A stretch of 64,000 nucleotides of DNA, taken from Chelatococcus composti (GTDB taxonomy: Bacteria; Pseudomonadota; Alphaproteobacteria; Rhizobiales; Beijerinckiaceae). Below are positions 53,259-63,289 of the stretch, in pieces. The notes beneath the pieces are model-generated. The model ran no database searches, was not told the DNA's origin, and was given only the letters and a program-made list of their open reading frames with translations. Location: positions 310,001 through 374,000 of the forward strand of contig NZ_JACHEH010000004.1 of NCBI RefSeq assembly GCF_014201415.1, written 5' to 3'. A program made the translations under genes and the position numbers. Each line of letters starts with the position of its first letter. Position 1 is the stretch's first letter.

Positions 53259-55937
53259 TCAGGCCTGGCTCGCAGCCCTCTTGCCGAGGACCGCCTGGGC
53301 CGCCGCGAGGCGGGCGATCGGCACGCGGTAGGGCGAGCAGGAGACATAGTCGAGCCCGGCCCCCTCGCAGAAGCGGATCGATTCGGGGTCGCCGCCATGC
53401 TCGCCGCAGATGCCCAGCTTCAGGTCGGGCCGCACCGCGCGGCCGCGCTCGGCGGCGAGCTTGACGAGCTCGCCAACACCCTCCTGGTCGAGCGTCACGA
53501 ACGGATCGGCGGGCAGGATGCCGCCGGCCGTGTAGGCGCCGAGGAAGGATGCGGCGTCGTCCCGGCTGATGCCGAGCGTCGTCTGCGTGAGGTCGTTGGT
53601 GCCGAAGGAGAAGAACGCCGCCGTCTCGGCGATCTCGCCGGCGCGCAGCGCCGCCCGTGGCAGCTCGATCATGGTGCCGACCTTGTAGGACACGGCAACG
53701 CCCGTCTCGGCCTTCACTGCCTCGGCCATGGCATCGATGCGCCCCTTCACGAGGTCGAGTTCCGCCCGCGTCATGACGAGTGGCACCATGACCTCGACCT
53801 CCACCGGCTCGCCTGTGCGCTTGCCCGCCTCGACCGCCGCCTCGAAGATGGCGCGCGCCTGCATCTCCGCAATCTCGGGATAGCGCACGGCAAGGCGGCA
53901 GCCGCGGAAGCCGAGCATCGGGTTGAACTCGGACAGCTCGCTGGCGCGGCGGCGCAGCTTGTCCTCATCCACCTTCAAGCGGGCCGCCACCTCGGCGATC
54001 TCCGCGTCGGTGTGGGGCAGGAACTCGTGCAGCGGCGGATCGAGCAGGCGGATCGTCACCGGCAGGCCCTGCATGATGGTGAAGAGCTCGATGAAATCGG
54101 CCCGCTGCATCGGCAGGAGCTTGGCGAGGGCGGCGCGACGGCCGGCCTCGTCGTCGGCGAGGATCATCTCGCGCACCGCGATGATGCGGTCCCCCTCGAA
54201 GAACATGTGCTCCGTGCGACACAGGCCGATGCCCTCGGCGCCGAAGCTGCGCGCGGTCTTGGCATCGAGAGGCGTCTCGGCATTGGCCCGCACCTTCATG
54301 CGGCGCACGCTGTCTGCCCAGCCCATGAGGGTGGCAAACTCGCCGGAGAGCTCGGGCTCGAGCATCTTCACCTCGCCCGCGAGCACCTGCCCTGTGGCGC
54401 CGTCGATGGTGATGATGTCGCCCTTCCTGAAGGTCTGGCCGGCGGCCAGCATCACGCCCGCGCGGTAGTCGACGCGGATGGACCCGGCGCCCGAGACGCA
54501 GGGCTTGCCCATGCCGCGGGCGACGACGGCAGCGTGCGAGGTCATGCCGCCGCGCGTCGTCAGGATGCCCTCGGCAGCGTGCATGCCGTGGATGTCCTCG
54601 GGGCTCGTCTCGATGCGCACGAGGATGACCTTGCGGCCGGCCTTCTTGGCCTCTTCCGCCTCCTCCGAGGAGAAGACGATCTCGCCGCAGGCCGCGCCTG
54701 GCGAGGCCGGCAGTCCCGTGGCGATGACGCGTCGCTCGGCCTTGGGGTCGATGGTCGGGTGCAGGAGCTGGTCGAGCGCGATGGGGTCGATGCGGGTGAT
54801 CGCTTCCTCACGGGTGATCAGCCCCTCATTGGCGAGATCCACCGCGATCTTGAGGGCGGCTCTGGCCGTGCGCTTGCCCGAGCGCGTCTGCAACATCCAC
54901 AGCTTGCCTTCCTCGACGGTGAACTCGAGGTCCTGCATGTCGCGGTAGTGGCGCTCGAGCAGCTCGTAGATGCGCACCAGCTCGGCGTAGGCTTCCGGCA
55001 TCGCCTTTTCCATCGACGGCTTGTCGGAGCCGGAGGCAATCCGCGCCTTCTCGGTGATGTCCTGCGGCGTGCGGATGCCCGCCACCACGTCCTCGCCCTG
55101 GGCGTTGATGAGGAACTCGCCATAGAGCTCCTTCTCGCCCGTGGAGGGGTTGCGAGTGAAGGCCACGCCGGTCGCCGAGGTCTCGCCGCGGTTGCCGAAG
55201 ACCATGGCCTGCACGTTGACAGCCGTGCCCCACGAGGCCGGGATGCCGTGCAGCTCGCGGTACTTGATGGCGCGGTTGTTCATCCAGGAGCCGAAGACGG
55301 CGCCGATGGCGCCCCACAGCTGCTCCTTGGGATCCTGCGGGAAGGGCTTGCCCAGCTCCTTCGCCACGATTTCCTTGTAGCGCGCGACGAGGACCTGCCA
55401 GTCCTCGGCCAGGAGGTCGGTGTCGAGCTCGTAGCCCTTGCGCGCCTTGTAGTCCTCCAGCGCCTCCTCGAAATGGTGGTGCTCCACGCCGAGCACCACG
55501 TCCGAATACATGGTGATGAAGCGGCGGTAGCTGTCCCAGGCGAAGCGCTGGTCCCCGGACGCGGCGGCGACGGCGGCGACCGTCACGTCGTTGAGGCCGA
55601 GGTTGAGCACGGTGTCCATCATGCCCGGCATCGACGCGCGGGCGCCGGAGCGGACGGAGACGAGCAGCGGGTTGCGGGCATCGCCGAAGGTCTTCCCGGT
55701 CAGGCGGCCGACGTGGGCGAGAGCCTCCTCGACCTGGGCGGGAAGATCTTCGGGATAGCTGCGGTCGTGGTCGTAATAATAGGTGCAGACTTCGGTGGTG
55801 ATGGTGAAGCCGGGCGGCACCGGCAGCCCGAGGTTCGACATTTCCGCAAGGTTGGCGCCCTTGCCCCCAAGCAGGTTACGCATCCCCGCCTCGCCTTCGG
55901 CCTTGCCATCGCCGAAGGTGTAGACCCATTTAGTCAT
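53259..55937 (-). CDS. ppdK: Pyruvate, phosphate dikinase
   Basis: The 892-residue product interconverts pyruvate, ATP and phosphate with PEP, AMP and pyrophosphate. The N-terminal ATP-binding domain (MTKWVYTFGDGKAEG, then GGKGANLAEMSNLGLPVPPG), the phosphohistidine loop (ILTTRGGMTSHAAVVARGMG near residue 440) and the C-terminal TIM barrel (FFSFGTNDLTQTTLGISRDD near 795, LGICGEHGGDP) are all present. Start ATG 55937. Length is standard. Confidence 0.97.
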   Translation of the reverse strand: MTKWVYTFGDGKAEGEAGMRNLLGGKGANLAEMSNLGLPVPPGFTITTEVCTYYYDHDRSYPEDLPAQVEEALAHVGRLTGKTFGDARNPLLVSVRSGARASMPGMMDTVLNLGLNDVTVAAVAAASGDQRFAWDSYRRFITMYSDVVLGVEHHHFEEALEDYKARKGYELDTDLLAEDWQVLVARYKEIVAKELGKPFPQDPKEQLWGAIGAVFGSWMNNRAIKYRELHGIPASWGTAVNVQAMVFGNRGETSATGVAFTRNPSTGEKELYGEFLINAQGEDVVAGIRTPQDITEKARIASGSDKPSMEKAMPEAYAELVRIYELLERHYRDMQDLEFTVEEGKLWMLQTRSGKRTARAALKIAVDLANEGLITREEAITRIDPIALDQLLHPTIDPKAERRVIATGLPASPGAACGEIVFSSEEAEEAKKAGRKVILVRIETSPEDIHGMHAAEGILTTRGGMTSHAAVVARGMGKPCVSGAGSIRVDYRAGVMLAAGQTFRKGDIITIDGATGQVLAGEVKMLEPELSGEFATLMGWADSVRRMKVRANAETPLDAKTARSFGAEGIGLCRTEHMFFEGDRIIAVREMILADDEAGRRAALAKLLPMQRADFIELFTIMQGLPVTIRLLDPPLHEFLPHTDAEIAEVAARLKVDEDKLRRRASELSEFNPMLGFRGCRLAVRYPEIAEMQARAIFEAAVEAGKRTGEPVEVEVMVPLVMTRAELDLVKGRIDAMAEAVKAETGVAVSYKVGTMIELPRAALRAGEIAETAAFFSFGTNDLTQTTLGISRDDAASFLGAYTAGGILPADPFVTLDQEGVGELVKLAAERGRAVRPDLKLGICGEHGGDPESIRFCEGAGLDYVSCSPYRVPIARLAAAQAVLGKRAASQA

Positions 55938-56054
55938 CACCGACCCCGTTCGTGGTCATTTTCTTCGCGCCTGCAGCACAGGCGCTGAAGGCTTGGCGCA
56001 TCCGGCCGCAAAAGGCAATGCACCGAACGGCGAGGCGGTTCCTGTCGCCCCGGA

Positions 56055-56624
56055 TCAAATCGATTTTGCCGCGGAATCGCCGTTGCGCGTCTTGTCGCCG
56101 CAGCCCCCCTCCTCTTCTTCCGTCGTGCCGAGCGAGACGATGAGGCGCGCGAGCAGTTGCGACAGCTGCTCGACCTCCTGCGGCGAGAAGACGGACAGGA
56201 TGCGCCGCTCGTTGGCGACATGGTCCACCACGGCCGCATCGACTGTGGCGAGCCCCTTCTGCGTCAGGCGGACGATCACCGCGCGCCGGTCCTGCAGCGA
56301 GGGCTCGCGCGTAATGAAGCCGTTCTTCTCCAGCCGGTCGAGCCGACTCGTCATGGTGCCGGAGGTCAGCATGAGCTGCGACCACAGGGCCGTGGGCGTC
56401 AGCGCGTAGGGCGCCCCGGCGCGGCGCAGCGAGGCCAGCACGTCGAAATCCCCCCGCCCGAGGCCGTGCCGGCGGAACACCGCCCCCAGCCGCTCGGACA
56501 GAAGCTGCGCCGCCTGGGACAGGTGGCCGAGGGGCACCATCGGCGAAGGATCGATGTCCGGCCGCTCCCGCCGCCACTGTTCCGCTATGCGCTCCGCGCG
56601 CTCCGGCCCGATCGTCTCGTCCAT
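56055..56624 (-). CDS. MarR-family transcriptional regulator
   Basis: The 189-residue product from ATG 56624 has the MarR winged HTH at about residues 60-125 (FDVLASLRRAGAPYALTPTA, LTSGTMTSRLDRLEKNG, then a wing with DRRAVIVRLTQKG). It resembles the HosA/transmembrane-efflux-type regulators that control export genes. It is divergent from the EamA transporter gene, and the spacer holds two tandem 15-base repeats that look like its operators. Confidence 0.92.
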   Translation of the reverse strand: MDETIGPERAERIAEQWRRERPDIDPSPMVPLGHLSQAAQLLSERLGAVFRRHGLGRGDFDVLASLRRAGAPYALTPTALWSQLMLTSGTMTSRLDRLEKNGFITREPSLQDRRAVIVRLTQKGLATVDAAVVDHVANERRILSVFSPQEVEQLSQLLARLIVSLGTTEEEEGGCGDKTRNGDSAAKSI

Positions 56625-56648
56625 CGCAAGTCGTCCGCTTGACAATTA

Positions 56649-56678
56649 TATTGAATTCAAGATTATTGACTTAAAGAT
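56649..56678. promoter_or_regulatory. Tandem 15-base repeat, candidate MarR operator
   Basis: TATTGAATTCAAGAT (56649-56663) is directly followed by TATTGACTTAAAGAT (56664-56678), identical at 13 of 15 positions. The first contains the palindrome TTGAATTCAA. It starts 24 bases upstream of the marR start and 63 before the EamA start. AT-rich in a GC-rich genome, so it probably also contains promoter elements. Confidence 0.65.
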
Positions 56679-56740
56679 ATTCTGGCGCCAGGTGCCGCGC
56701 GGTGCAAGGGCGCGCAGCAGCGCCGGATGAGGAACCCTCA

Positions 56741-57619
56741 ATGCCCATGGCTCTCGCACTGCTCGTCGGCGTCGGCTTTCTCATCGCCCTCACGGTCAAT
56801 CTCGCCAAGGCGGCCGCCACCCTCGGCATCGCGGGGCCGGAATTCGCCTTCTGGATGGCTCTCGGTGCAGGGCTCGTGCTGCTCGTCCTCGCCTTCGCCC
56901 GCGGGGAGCGCCCGGCACTGACGCGGGAGCACCTGCTCTATTATGCGCTCGCCGGCCTCCTCGCCGTCGCGGCGCCCAACTACATCGGCTTCGAGGTGGC
57001 AGCCCGCGCCGGCGCGGCCTATGCCTCCGTGCCCTATGCACTGTCGCCGCTCATCACCTATGCGCTTGCCGTTTCCGTCCGGCTCGACGCCCCCTCGGCG
57101 AGGCGGGTCGCGGGCCTGGTGCTCGGCTGCTTCGGCACGGCCCTCGTGGTGGCCAACATGATGGCGCGGGCCGACGGCACGTCGCCCGCCTGGCTGCTTG
57201 CCGCCCTGCTCGTGCCGCTCTCTGTCGCCTTCGGCAACGTGCACCGCACGCTCTACTGGCCGAAGGGCTCGGCGCCGCTCGCGCTCGCCGCCGCCATGCT
57301 GCTGGCAGCTGCGCTGTGGCTGTCGCCCTTCGTCACTGCCAACGGCGCGCACCTCCTCGCCCTCGGCCCGACGAGCGAGGCGGGCGCGCTCGTCGCCGCC
57401 CAGGTCGGCGTCTCGGCAGTGATGTACGTGCTCTACTTCCAGCTCCAGCGTGTTGCCGGGCCAGTCTATCTCAGCCAGATCGGCTATGTCGCGGCCGGCT
57501 TCGGCGTCGCCATCGCGGTGGCCCTCTTCGCCGAGACGGTGACGCTCGCGATGCTCGCCGGCCTCGTCCTGATCGCGGGCGGCGTCTTTCTCGTCACGCC
57601 GCGCCGCAGCCCAGCCTGA
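56741..57619 (+). CDS. EamA-family (DMT) transporter
   Basis: The 292-residue product has about ten membrane helices in two EamA-type halves, e.g. NYIGFEVAARAGAAYASVPY near residue 82 and RVAGPVYLSQIGYVAAGFG near 235. Start ATG 56741 after GATGAGGAA. Substrate unknown; metabolite efflux is typical. It is divergent from a marR gene. Its stop codon abuts the stop of the DUF3096 gene (TGATCA). Confidence 0.9.
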   Translation: MPMALALLVGVGFLIALTVNLAKAAATLGIAGPEFAFWMALGAGLVLLVLAFARGERPALTREHLLYYALAGLLAVAAPNYIGFEVAARAGAAYASVPYALSPLITYALAVSVRLDAPSARRVAGLVLGCFGTALVVANMMARADGTSPAWLLAALLVPLSVAFGNVHRTLYWPKGSAPLALAAAMLLAAALWLSPFVTANGAHLLALGPTSEAGALVAAQVGVSAVMYVLYFQLQRVAGPVYLSQIGYVAAGFGVAIAVALFAETVTLAMLAGLVLIAGGVFLVTPRRSPA

Positions 57620-57766
57620 TCACAGCCGCCCGCCGAAGAGGCCGAGGATGCCGACGACGATGAGGTAGAGCGCCACGATGTAGTTGAGCAGGCGCGGTAC
57701 TATGAGGATCAGCACGCCGGCGATGAGGGCCACCAGCGGCTGGATGACGACGAGATTGGCGATCAT
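57620..57766 (-). CDS. DUF3096 small membrane protein
   Basis: A 48-residue protein from ATG 57766 (GAGAGCG upstream) with one long or two short hydrophobic helices: VALIAGVLILIVPRLLNYIV is the family signature. DUF3096 proteins are tiny inner-membrane proteins of unknown function. It precedes glyS in orientation only downstream, and converges with the EamA gene without a gap. Confidence 0.85.
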   Translation of the reverse strand: MIANLVVIQPLVALIAGVLILIVPRLLNYIVALYLIVVGILGLFGGRL

Positions 57767-57844
57767 GACGCTCTCCTGACGGGCGCGAAGTCGCGTCCCG
57801 CCAGGCAACGCCCCGCAATCGCCGGCTGTTCCGGCCCTGGGCTG

Positions 57845-59977
57845 TCAGCCCTCGATGCGGGAGAAGTCCGCCACCTCGCGGGTCGCCTCGCGGATGGCGT
57901 TCAGCAGCTTCAGCCGGTTCTCGCGCAGGGCGGCATCCTCGGCGTTGACGGTGACCTTGTCGAAGAAGGCGTCGACCGCCGGCCGCAGCGCCGCAAGCGC
58001 CCGCATGGCGCCTTCGAAATCCTCGCGCGCGACAGCGGCCGAGGCATCACGCCGCGCCGCGTCCAGCGCCACCGCGAGGCCCTTCTCCTCGATCTGTCCG
58101 GCCTTGGCGATGAGCGTGAGATCGGGCGCCCCGTCATAGGTGCGCCCATCCTTCTTCTCCTCGATGCGCAGGATGTTGGCGGCGCGCTTGTAGCCGGCGA
58201 GCAGGTTTCGCCCGTCCTCCGTGTCGAGGAAGCGGCCGAGCGCCTCGACCCTCCGGACGATGAGGACGAGGTCGTCCTGCCCCTCGAGCGCGAAGACGGC
58301 GTCTATGAGGTCGTGCCGCGCGCCCTTGTCGCGCAGGTAGACCTTGAGGCGGTCGGCGAAGAAGGCGAGCAGGTCCTGCAGCGTCGAGACCTTCGGCGTG
58401 CCGGCGGGCAGCTCGTAGGTCGATGTCAGCTTGCCGACGACGACGAGGTCGTCGAGGAACTGCAGCAACCTCAGCCGCACACCGTTCTCCAGCACCAGCC
58501 GGATGATACCGAGAGCGGCGCGCCGCAGCGCGTAGGGATCCTTGGAGCCCGTCGGCTTCTCGTCGATTGACCAGAAGCCGACGAGCGTATCGAGCTTGTC
58601 GGCGAGGGCCACCGCGATGCTCACCGGCGCGTCGGGCACCCGGTCGGACGGGCCCTGCGGCTTGTAGTGCTCCTCTATGGCGGCGGCGACGGCGGGGTCC
58701 TCACCCTGCTCGGCGGCGTAGTAGCGGCCCATGAGACCCTGCAGCTCGGGGAATTCCCCGACCATCTCGCTGACGAGGTCCGCCTTGGCGAGGCGCGCCG
58801 CCCGCTCGGCCTTGGCGGGATCGGCCCCGACGATCGGCGCAAGCTCGCGCGCCAGCGCCACGAGGCGCGCGACGCGCTCGCCCTGGGTGCCAAGCTTCTC
58901 GTGGAAGACGATCGAATCGAGCTTTGGCAGCCGCTCTTCCAGCTTGATGCGCTTGTCCGTTTCCCAGAAGAACTTGGCGTCCGACAGGCGGGCGCGCACC
59001 ACGCGGCCGTTGCCGGCGACGATGGCGGCACCGCCATCCTTGGCCTCGACGTTGGCGACGAGGATGAAGCGGTTGGCGAGCTTGCCGGTCTTGGCGTCTC
59101 GCAGCACGAAGCACTTCTGGTTGGCGCGGATGGTGGCGCGGATCACCTCCGGCGGCACCGAGAGGAAAGCTTCGTCGAACGAGCCCATCAGCACCACCGG
59201 CCACTCGACGAGGCCTGCCACCTCTTCCAGCAGCGCCTCGTCCTCGACGAGCTCAAGCCCCTGCGCGAAGGCGAGGTTCCTGGCCTCGTTGAGGATGATG
59301 TCCTTGCGGCGGTCGAGGTCGAGCACGACCTTGGCCTGCTCCAGCGAGGCGACATAGTCGGCATAGCGGCGCACGAGGATGAGGCCCGGCGCCATGAAGC
59401 GGTGGCCGAAGGTCACGTCTGAGGAGACGATGCCGCCCACCTGGAAGCGCACCACGTCCGGCATCTCCGTCTCGGCGCCGAAGGTGCACAGGATGGAGTG
59501 CAGCGGCCGCACCCAGCGCAGGGAGCCGGATTCTGCCGAGGCCTTGCCCCAACGCATCGACTTCGGCCAGGGGAAATTGCGGATCACGTCCGGCATGATC
59601 TCGGCGATGACCTCGGGCGTGTTGCGCCCCGGCCGCTCGATGACGGCGACGTAGAACTCGCCCTTCTTGGGATCGGAGACGATCTTCGCCTCGTCGAGCG
59701 AGGCGAGGCCGGCACTCTTCAGGAACCCCTGCACGGCGGCCTCGGGCGCGCCGACGCGCGGGCCCTTCTTCTCCTCGCGCACGTCGGGCTGGCGCGCCGG
59801 CAGGCCGACGACCTGCAGGGCGAGCCGCCGCGGCGTCACATAGGCCTTGGCACCCTCGTAGACGAGGCCGCGCTCGACCAGCGCGTCCGTGACGAGCTTC
59901 TTCAGATCCTCCGCCGCCTTGCGCTGCATACGGGCGGGAATTTCTTCGGAGAACAGTTCGAGGAGAAGGTCGGGCAT
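57845..59977 (-). CDS. glyS: Glycine--tRNA ligase beta subunit
   Basis: The 710-residue product is the beta subunit of the alpha2beta2 glycyl-tRNA synthetase. It begins [20 protein letters not shown] with the family N-terminus, contains [16 protein letters not shown] near residue 155, [14 protein letters not shown] near 350 and a C-terminal DALR-like anticodon-binding part. Start ATG 59977. It lies 116 bases downstream of glyQ. Confidence 0.97.
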   Translation of the reverse strand: MPDLLLELFSEEIPARMQRKAAEDLKKLVTDALVERGLVYEGAKAYVTPRRLALQVVGLPARQPDVREEKKGPRVGAPEAAVQGFLKSAGLASLDEAKIVSDPKKGEFYVAVIERPGRNTPEVIAEIMPDVIRNFPWPKSMRWGKASAESGSLRWVRPLHSILCTFGAETEMPDVVRFQVGGIVSSDVTFGHRFMAPGLILVRRYADYVASLEQAKVVLDLDRRKDIILNEARNLAFAQGLELVEDEALLEEVAGLVEWPVVLMGSFDEAFLSVPPEVIRATIRANQKCFVLRDAKTGKLANRFILVANVEAKDGGAAIVAGNGRVVRARLSDAKFFWETDKRIKLEERLPKLDSIVFHEKLGTQGERVARLVALARELAPIVGADPAKAERAARLAKADLVSEMVGEFPELQGLMGRYYAAEQGEDPAVAAAIEEHYKPQGPSDRVPDAPVSIAVALADKLDTLVGFWSIDEKPTGSKDPYALRRAALGIIRLVLENGVRLRLLQFLDDLVVVGKLTSTYELPAGTPKVSTLQDLLAFFADRLKVYLRDKGARHDLIDAVFALEGQDDLVLIVRRVEALGRFLDTEDGRNLLAGYKRAANILRIEEKKDGRTYDGAPDLTLIAKAGQIEEKGLAVALDAARRDASAAVAREDFEGAMRALAALRPAVDAFFDKVTVNAEDAALRENRLKLLNAIREATREVADFSRIEG

Positions 59978-60093
59978 GGATCGAGCGCCTGTCATGCCCC
60001 TCCCGCGGGAGGAGCCGGGGTTTCAGTGCTTGGTATGCTGGGTGCGAAGGATGGTGTCCAGCATCACGGCGAAAGATGTCACGACGCGCCTCT

Positions 60094-61044
60094 TCAGGCC
60101 GCCCCGCCGCCTTCCGTCGCCAGCCAGGCGGCGCCGCAGGCCTTGGCGAGTTCGCGCACACGCAGGATGTAGCTCTGGCGCTCCGTCACCGAGATTACGC
60201 CGCGGGCGTCGAGCAGGTTGAAGACGTGGCTCGCCTTGATGCACTGGTCGTAGGCTGGCAGGGCGAGCTTGTGGCGCTTGTCCGGGTCGTTCTCGCCCGC
60301 CGTCCCGGCGGCGATGAGACGGCGGCACTCCTCCTCCGCGTCCCGGAAGTGGCGGAAGAGCATCTCGGTGTCGGCGTGCTCGAAGTTGTAGCGGGAATAT
60401 TCCTGCTCGGCCTGCAGGAACACGTCGCCGTAGGTGACCTTGTCCTCCCCCTCGCCACCGTTGAAGTTGAGGTCGTAGACGTTCTCCACGCCCTGCACGT
60501 ACATGGCGAGGCGCTCGAGGCCATAGGTCAGCTCGCCGGCCACGGGCGCACACTCAAAGCCCGCCACCTGCTGGAAATAGGTGAACTGGCTCACCTCCAT
60601 GCCGTCGCACCAGCACTCCCAGCCGAGGCCCCAGGCGCCGAGCGTCGGGCTTTCCCAGTCGTCCTCGACGAAGCGGATGTCATGCAGCGCCGGATCGATG
60701 CCGATGGCGTAGAGCGACTGCAGGTAGAGATCCTGCAGGTCCTTCGGGCTCGGCTTCAGGATCACCTGGAACTGGTAGTAGTGCTGCAGGCGGTTGGGGT
60801 TCTCGCCGTAGCGGCCGTCCTTCGGCCTGCGCGAGGGCTGCACGTAGGCGGCGCGCCAGGGCTTGGGCCCCAGCGCCCGGAGCGTCGTCGCCGGGTGGAA
60901 GGTCCCGGCGCCGACCTCCATGTCGTACGGCTGAAGGATGACGCAGCCGCGCTCCGCCCAGAAGCGCTGCAGGGTGAGGATCAGCCCCTGGAAGGACCGC
61001 GCAGGGCTCATGTGGCTATCAGTCATCCGTTCGGCCGCACTCAT
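60094..61044 (-). CDS. glyQ: Glycine--tRNA ligase alpha subunit
   Basis: The alpha subunit holds the catalytic site of the tetrameric enzyme. Core signatures: [59 protein letters not shown] and [20 protein letters not shown] choose ATG 61044 (AAGGGG upstream), giving 316 residues; ATG 61011 would give the commoner 305, and 61071 is also possible. It leads the glyQ-glyS unit. Confidence 0.95.
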   Translation of the reverse strand: MSAAERMTDSHMSPARSFQGLILTLQRFWAERGCVILQPYDMEVGAGTFHPATTLRALGPKPWRAAYVQPSRRPKDGRYGENPNRLQHYYQFQVILKPSPKDLQDLYLQSLYAIGIDPALHDIRFVEDDWESPTLGAWGLGWECWCDGMEVSQFTYFQQVAGFECAPVAGELTYGLERLAMYVQGVENVYDLNFNGGEGEDKVTYGDVFLQAEQEYSRYNFEHADTEMLFRHFRDAEEECRRLIAAGTAGENDPDKRHKLALPAYDQCIKASHVFNLLDARGVISVTERQSYILRVRELAKACGAAWLATEGGGAA

Positions 61045-61264
61045 CGCCGCCCCTTCATCGAGATCATCCATCCGCCCGCAGGCGGGCTCGCGGCAACCTA
61101 GCCGTCGGGCCCTTCAAGTCAACGGCTTCCTCTTGGCCTGAGGACAGCATCCGCAAACTTGCGCTCGTTGCCAACGCGTGCAGCCGCGCACATCGCCGTC
61201 GGGCGTTGCTCGGCATGCTCCTGTCATAGGCGGAACGAACCGCCGGGAAGACAGGAGAACGGCC

Positions 61265-61681
61265 ATGACCACGATGACGAAAGCCACACGGGCTGCGATG
61301 CTCGCCCTCTCCCTCGCCACCACTGCCGTCGGGGCATTTGCCTTCACGGCAGCCTCCCCTGCCCTCGCCCAGTCGGCCGGCGGGCAGGGCGGTGGCGGTG
61401 GCGGTGGCGGCGCCGGGGGTGCCGGCGGCCAGGCCGGTTCCGGCGAAGGCGGCGACGATCACGCGATCTACCGGCGCATCATGGCGCAGGATCGCCTCAC
61501 CCACGTGAACAGCTCCAACTGCACGCCGGGCGCCAACTGCAACGGGCGCGTGCCACCGCGCCGGCCCCCGCAGATCCAGCCCGTGAATGTCGACGAAAGC
61601 TGCGGCATGCCGCTGCGCGTCGTCTACGACCGCAACGGACACGCCCTCTGGTACGCCTGCCAGCCGCTCCCTCGGCGCTGA
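61265..61681 (+). CDS. Small exported Gly-rich protein
   Basis: A 138-residue product from ATG 61265 with a signal peptide (residues 1-36, ending PALAQ), a Gly-rich low-complexity stretch (residues 41-62, partly three GGTGGC repeats at 61391-61408), and a C-terminal motif CGMPLRVVYDRNGHALWYAC. The next gene shows the same C-terminal pattern in shorter form, so they are probably related tandem genes. Function unknown; periplasmic or outer surface. Confidence 0.75.
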   Translation: MTTMTKATRAAMLALSLATTAVGAFAFTAASPALAQSAGGQGGGGGGGGAGGAGGQAGSGEGGDDHAIYRRIMAQDRLTHVNSSNCTPGANCNGRVPPRRPPQIQPVNVDESCGMPLRVVYDRNGHALWYACQPLPRR

Positions 61682-61706
61682 TCCACCTCTGATCGGGGGA
61701 CACACC

Positions 61707-61922
61707 ATGCGCACCCTGCTCGCCATCACCGCCCTCGCCGCGCTGTCGGCGGCCCTGACGCCTCTTGCCGTCAGCGCCATGGGACGGACCCCGACGAGGA
61801 CGGAGGCGGCCGGCACACCGGCCGCCTCCCGCCCCGGCGCGCCCCAGGCGGCGCCCTGCCTCAAGCCGATCCGCGTCGTCTATGCCGGCTACGGCGAGCC
61901 GGTGGTCTGCCGCGACCGCTGA
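61707..61922 (+). CDS. Small exported protein related to the preceding one
   Basis: A 71-residue product from ATG 61707 with a signal peptide (ITALAALSAALTPLAVSA) and C-terminus CLKPIRVVYAGYGEPVVCRDR. The pattern C-x2-P-(L/I)-R-V-V-Y-x3-G then C matches the end of the preceding protein. Twenty-five bases separate the two, suggesting duplication and shared expression. Function unknown. Confidence 0.7.
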   Translation: MRTLLAITALAALSAALTPLAVSAMGRTPTRTEAAGTPAASRPGAPQAAPCLKPIRVVYAGYGEPVVCRDR

Positions 61923-61926
61923 GGTG

Positions 61927-62784
61927 TCAGAGGCCGAAGCGTTCCCACTGCGCTCGCTCCTCGAGCGCGGCGATGACCTCGACGGGGTCGAGGAGGGCGG
62001 AAGCCCCGGCCCTGCCCAGCAGCCCACGGGGAAAGAGCGAGCGCCTGTCGGCCACGAGCGGCAGCCGCACATTCTCGCCGAAGCGCTGGCGCATCACCGA
62101 ACGCAGGTCGCCGATGCCGTCGATGATGCCGAGATCGAGCGCCTCCTGCGCCGACCAGAACGCGCCCGAGAACAGCTCCTCGTCGCTGCCGGTCAGGCGG
62201 GCACCGCGCCGCTCCTTCACGATGGCGATGAATCTGCGGTGGATCTCAGCCTGTATGTCCTTGAGGCGCGCCACGTCCTCCGGCCGCTCGGGCCGGAAGG
62301 GATCGAGCATCATCTTGCGGTCCCCGGCCGTGTAGACGCGCCGTTCGATGCCCAGGCGGTCAATGAGCCTGTCGAAGCCGAAACCGGCCGAAACGACGCC
62401 GATGGAACCGACGAGCGAGAAGCTGTCGGCGAAGATCTCGTCCGCCGCCAGCAGCACCATGTAGCCGCCCGACGCGGCCACGTCCTCCGCGAAGGCAAAG
62501 ACCGGCACGCCCTTCTCGTCGGCCAGCGCACGCACCCGCTGCATGATGAGATGCGATTGCACCGGCGAGCCGCCCGGCGAGTTGACGATGATGGCCACCG
62601 CCGCGACGTCACCGAAGCCGAAGGCGGTTTCGAGCGACCGCGCCACCGATTCCAGCGTGAGCGTCGAGCGCAGCGGCATCGGCATTCCGATGGTGCCCTG
62701 CAGGCGCACGACCGGCACCAGCGGCTGCCGGGCGCGGAAGCGCGCAGGCAGGAAGCGTCTCATGAACAGGGGCGCTGAAACCAT
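61927..62784 (-). CDS. S49-family signal-peptide-peptidase-like protease
   Basis: The 285-residue product belongs to the SppA/SohB family. The substrate-binding motif VNSPGGSPVQS is near residue 68, the nucleophile Ser in DVAASGGYMVL near 105, and the catalytic Lys in GDRKMMLDPF near 158; GSIGVVSAGFGFD is also conserved. It probably degrades membrane-embedded peptides. The N-terminus has no clear transmembrane helix. Confidence 0.92.
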   Translation of the reverse strand: MVSAPLFMRRFLPARFRARQPLVPVVRLQGTIGMPMPLRSTLTLESVARSLETAFGFGDVAAVAIIVNSPGGSPVQSHLIMQRVRALADEKGVPVFAFAEDVAASGGYMVLLAADEIFADSFSLVGSIGVVSAGFGFDRLIDRLGIERRVYTAGDRKMMLDPFRPERPEDVARLKDIQAEIHRRFIAIVKERRGARLTGSDEELFSGAFWSAQEALDLGIIDGIGDLRSVMRQRFGENVRLPLVADRRSLFPRGLLGRAGASALLDPVEVIAALEERAQWERFGL

Positions 62785-62962
62785 GACACCTGCGGGATCG
62801 CGAACCGGGCCGCCAGCATAGCCGCCCCCCGGGGGGAAACAAGGCGGGAAACAAGGCGCGCCCGCCGGCGTTGTTCATACATCTCAGGTTCATCTGCCAT
62901 CGCCGATGATCCCGCGTACTTCGCCGCAGGCTCTCCGGAGCAGGCGAGAAAAGGAGGAAGTG

Positions 62963-63286
62963 ATGTTCCGAACGAGCAGGATTTGTGCAGGCGCTCTGCT
63001 GGCGGGCCTCATCGGCCTCGCTGCCGCCCAGCCGGCTGCGGCGAGCCCGCTCGCCGCGTCGCAGGACGCCGCCCGGCTCGCCACGGCGACTGACATCGAG
63101 AGGGTGCAGTACCACGGCCCGCCGCGGCGTCATTGGGGCCCCCCGCCGCGGCACCACCACCGCCACTGGCGCGGCAACCCCTGGCGCGGCCGCCACTGGG
63201 GCCCGCCACCCCCACGCTCGCGCGTCGTCTGCCGCACCGTCTTCACGGATTGGGGGCCGCGCCGCATCTGCCGCCCGAGGCGGTGA
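62963..63286 (+). CDS. Small exported His/Pro/Arg-rich protein
   Basis: A 107-residue product from ATG 62963 with strong AAGGAGGAAG. Signal peptide to about residue 27 (LIGLAAAQPAAA), then a repetitive segment rich in His, Pro, Arg, Trp (RRHWGPPPRHHHRHW, GRHWGPPPP) and a Cys-containing end (VVCRTVFTDWGPRRICRPRR). Shares the VCRT...(C)R ending style of the 35.2 kb protein. Function unknown. Confidence 0.75.
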   Translation: MFRTSRICAGALLAGLIGLAAAQPAAASPLAASQDAARLATATDIERVQYHGPPRRHWGPPPRHHHRHWRGNPWRGRHWGPPPPRSRVVCRTVFTDWGPRRICRPRR

Positions 63287-63289
63287 GCG

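Noticed and set aside
52170-55988. A 1272-codon plus-strand open frame across the SleB, channel and ppdK genes.
   Set aside because: Antisense shadow: the opposite strand encodes complete PPDK and channel motifs, and this frame has low-complexity composition.
59978-60093. A short frame between glyQ and glyS.
   Set aside because: Only about 13 codons follow a Met (MLDTILRTQHTKH), with no ribosome binding site; too little to call a gene.
61391-61408. Three GGTGGC units as a possible regulatory repeat.
   Set aside because: They are in frame within a Gly-rich linker of an exported protein and are explained by coding.
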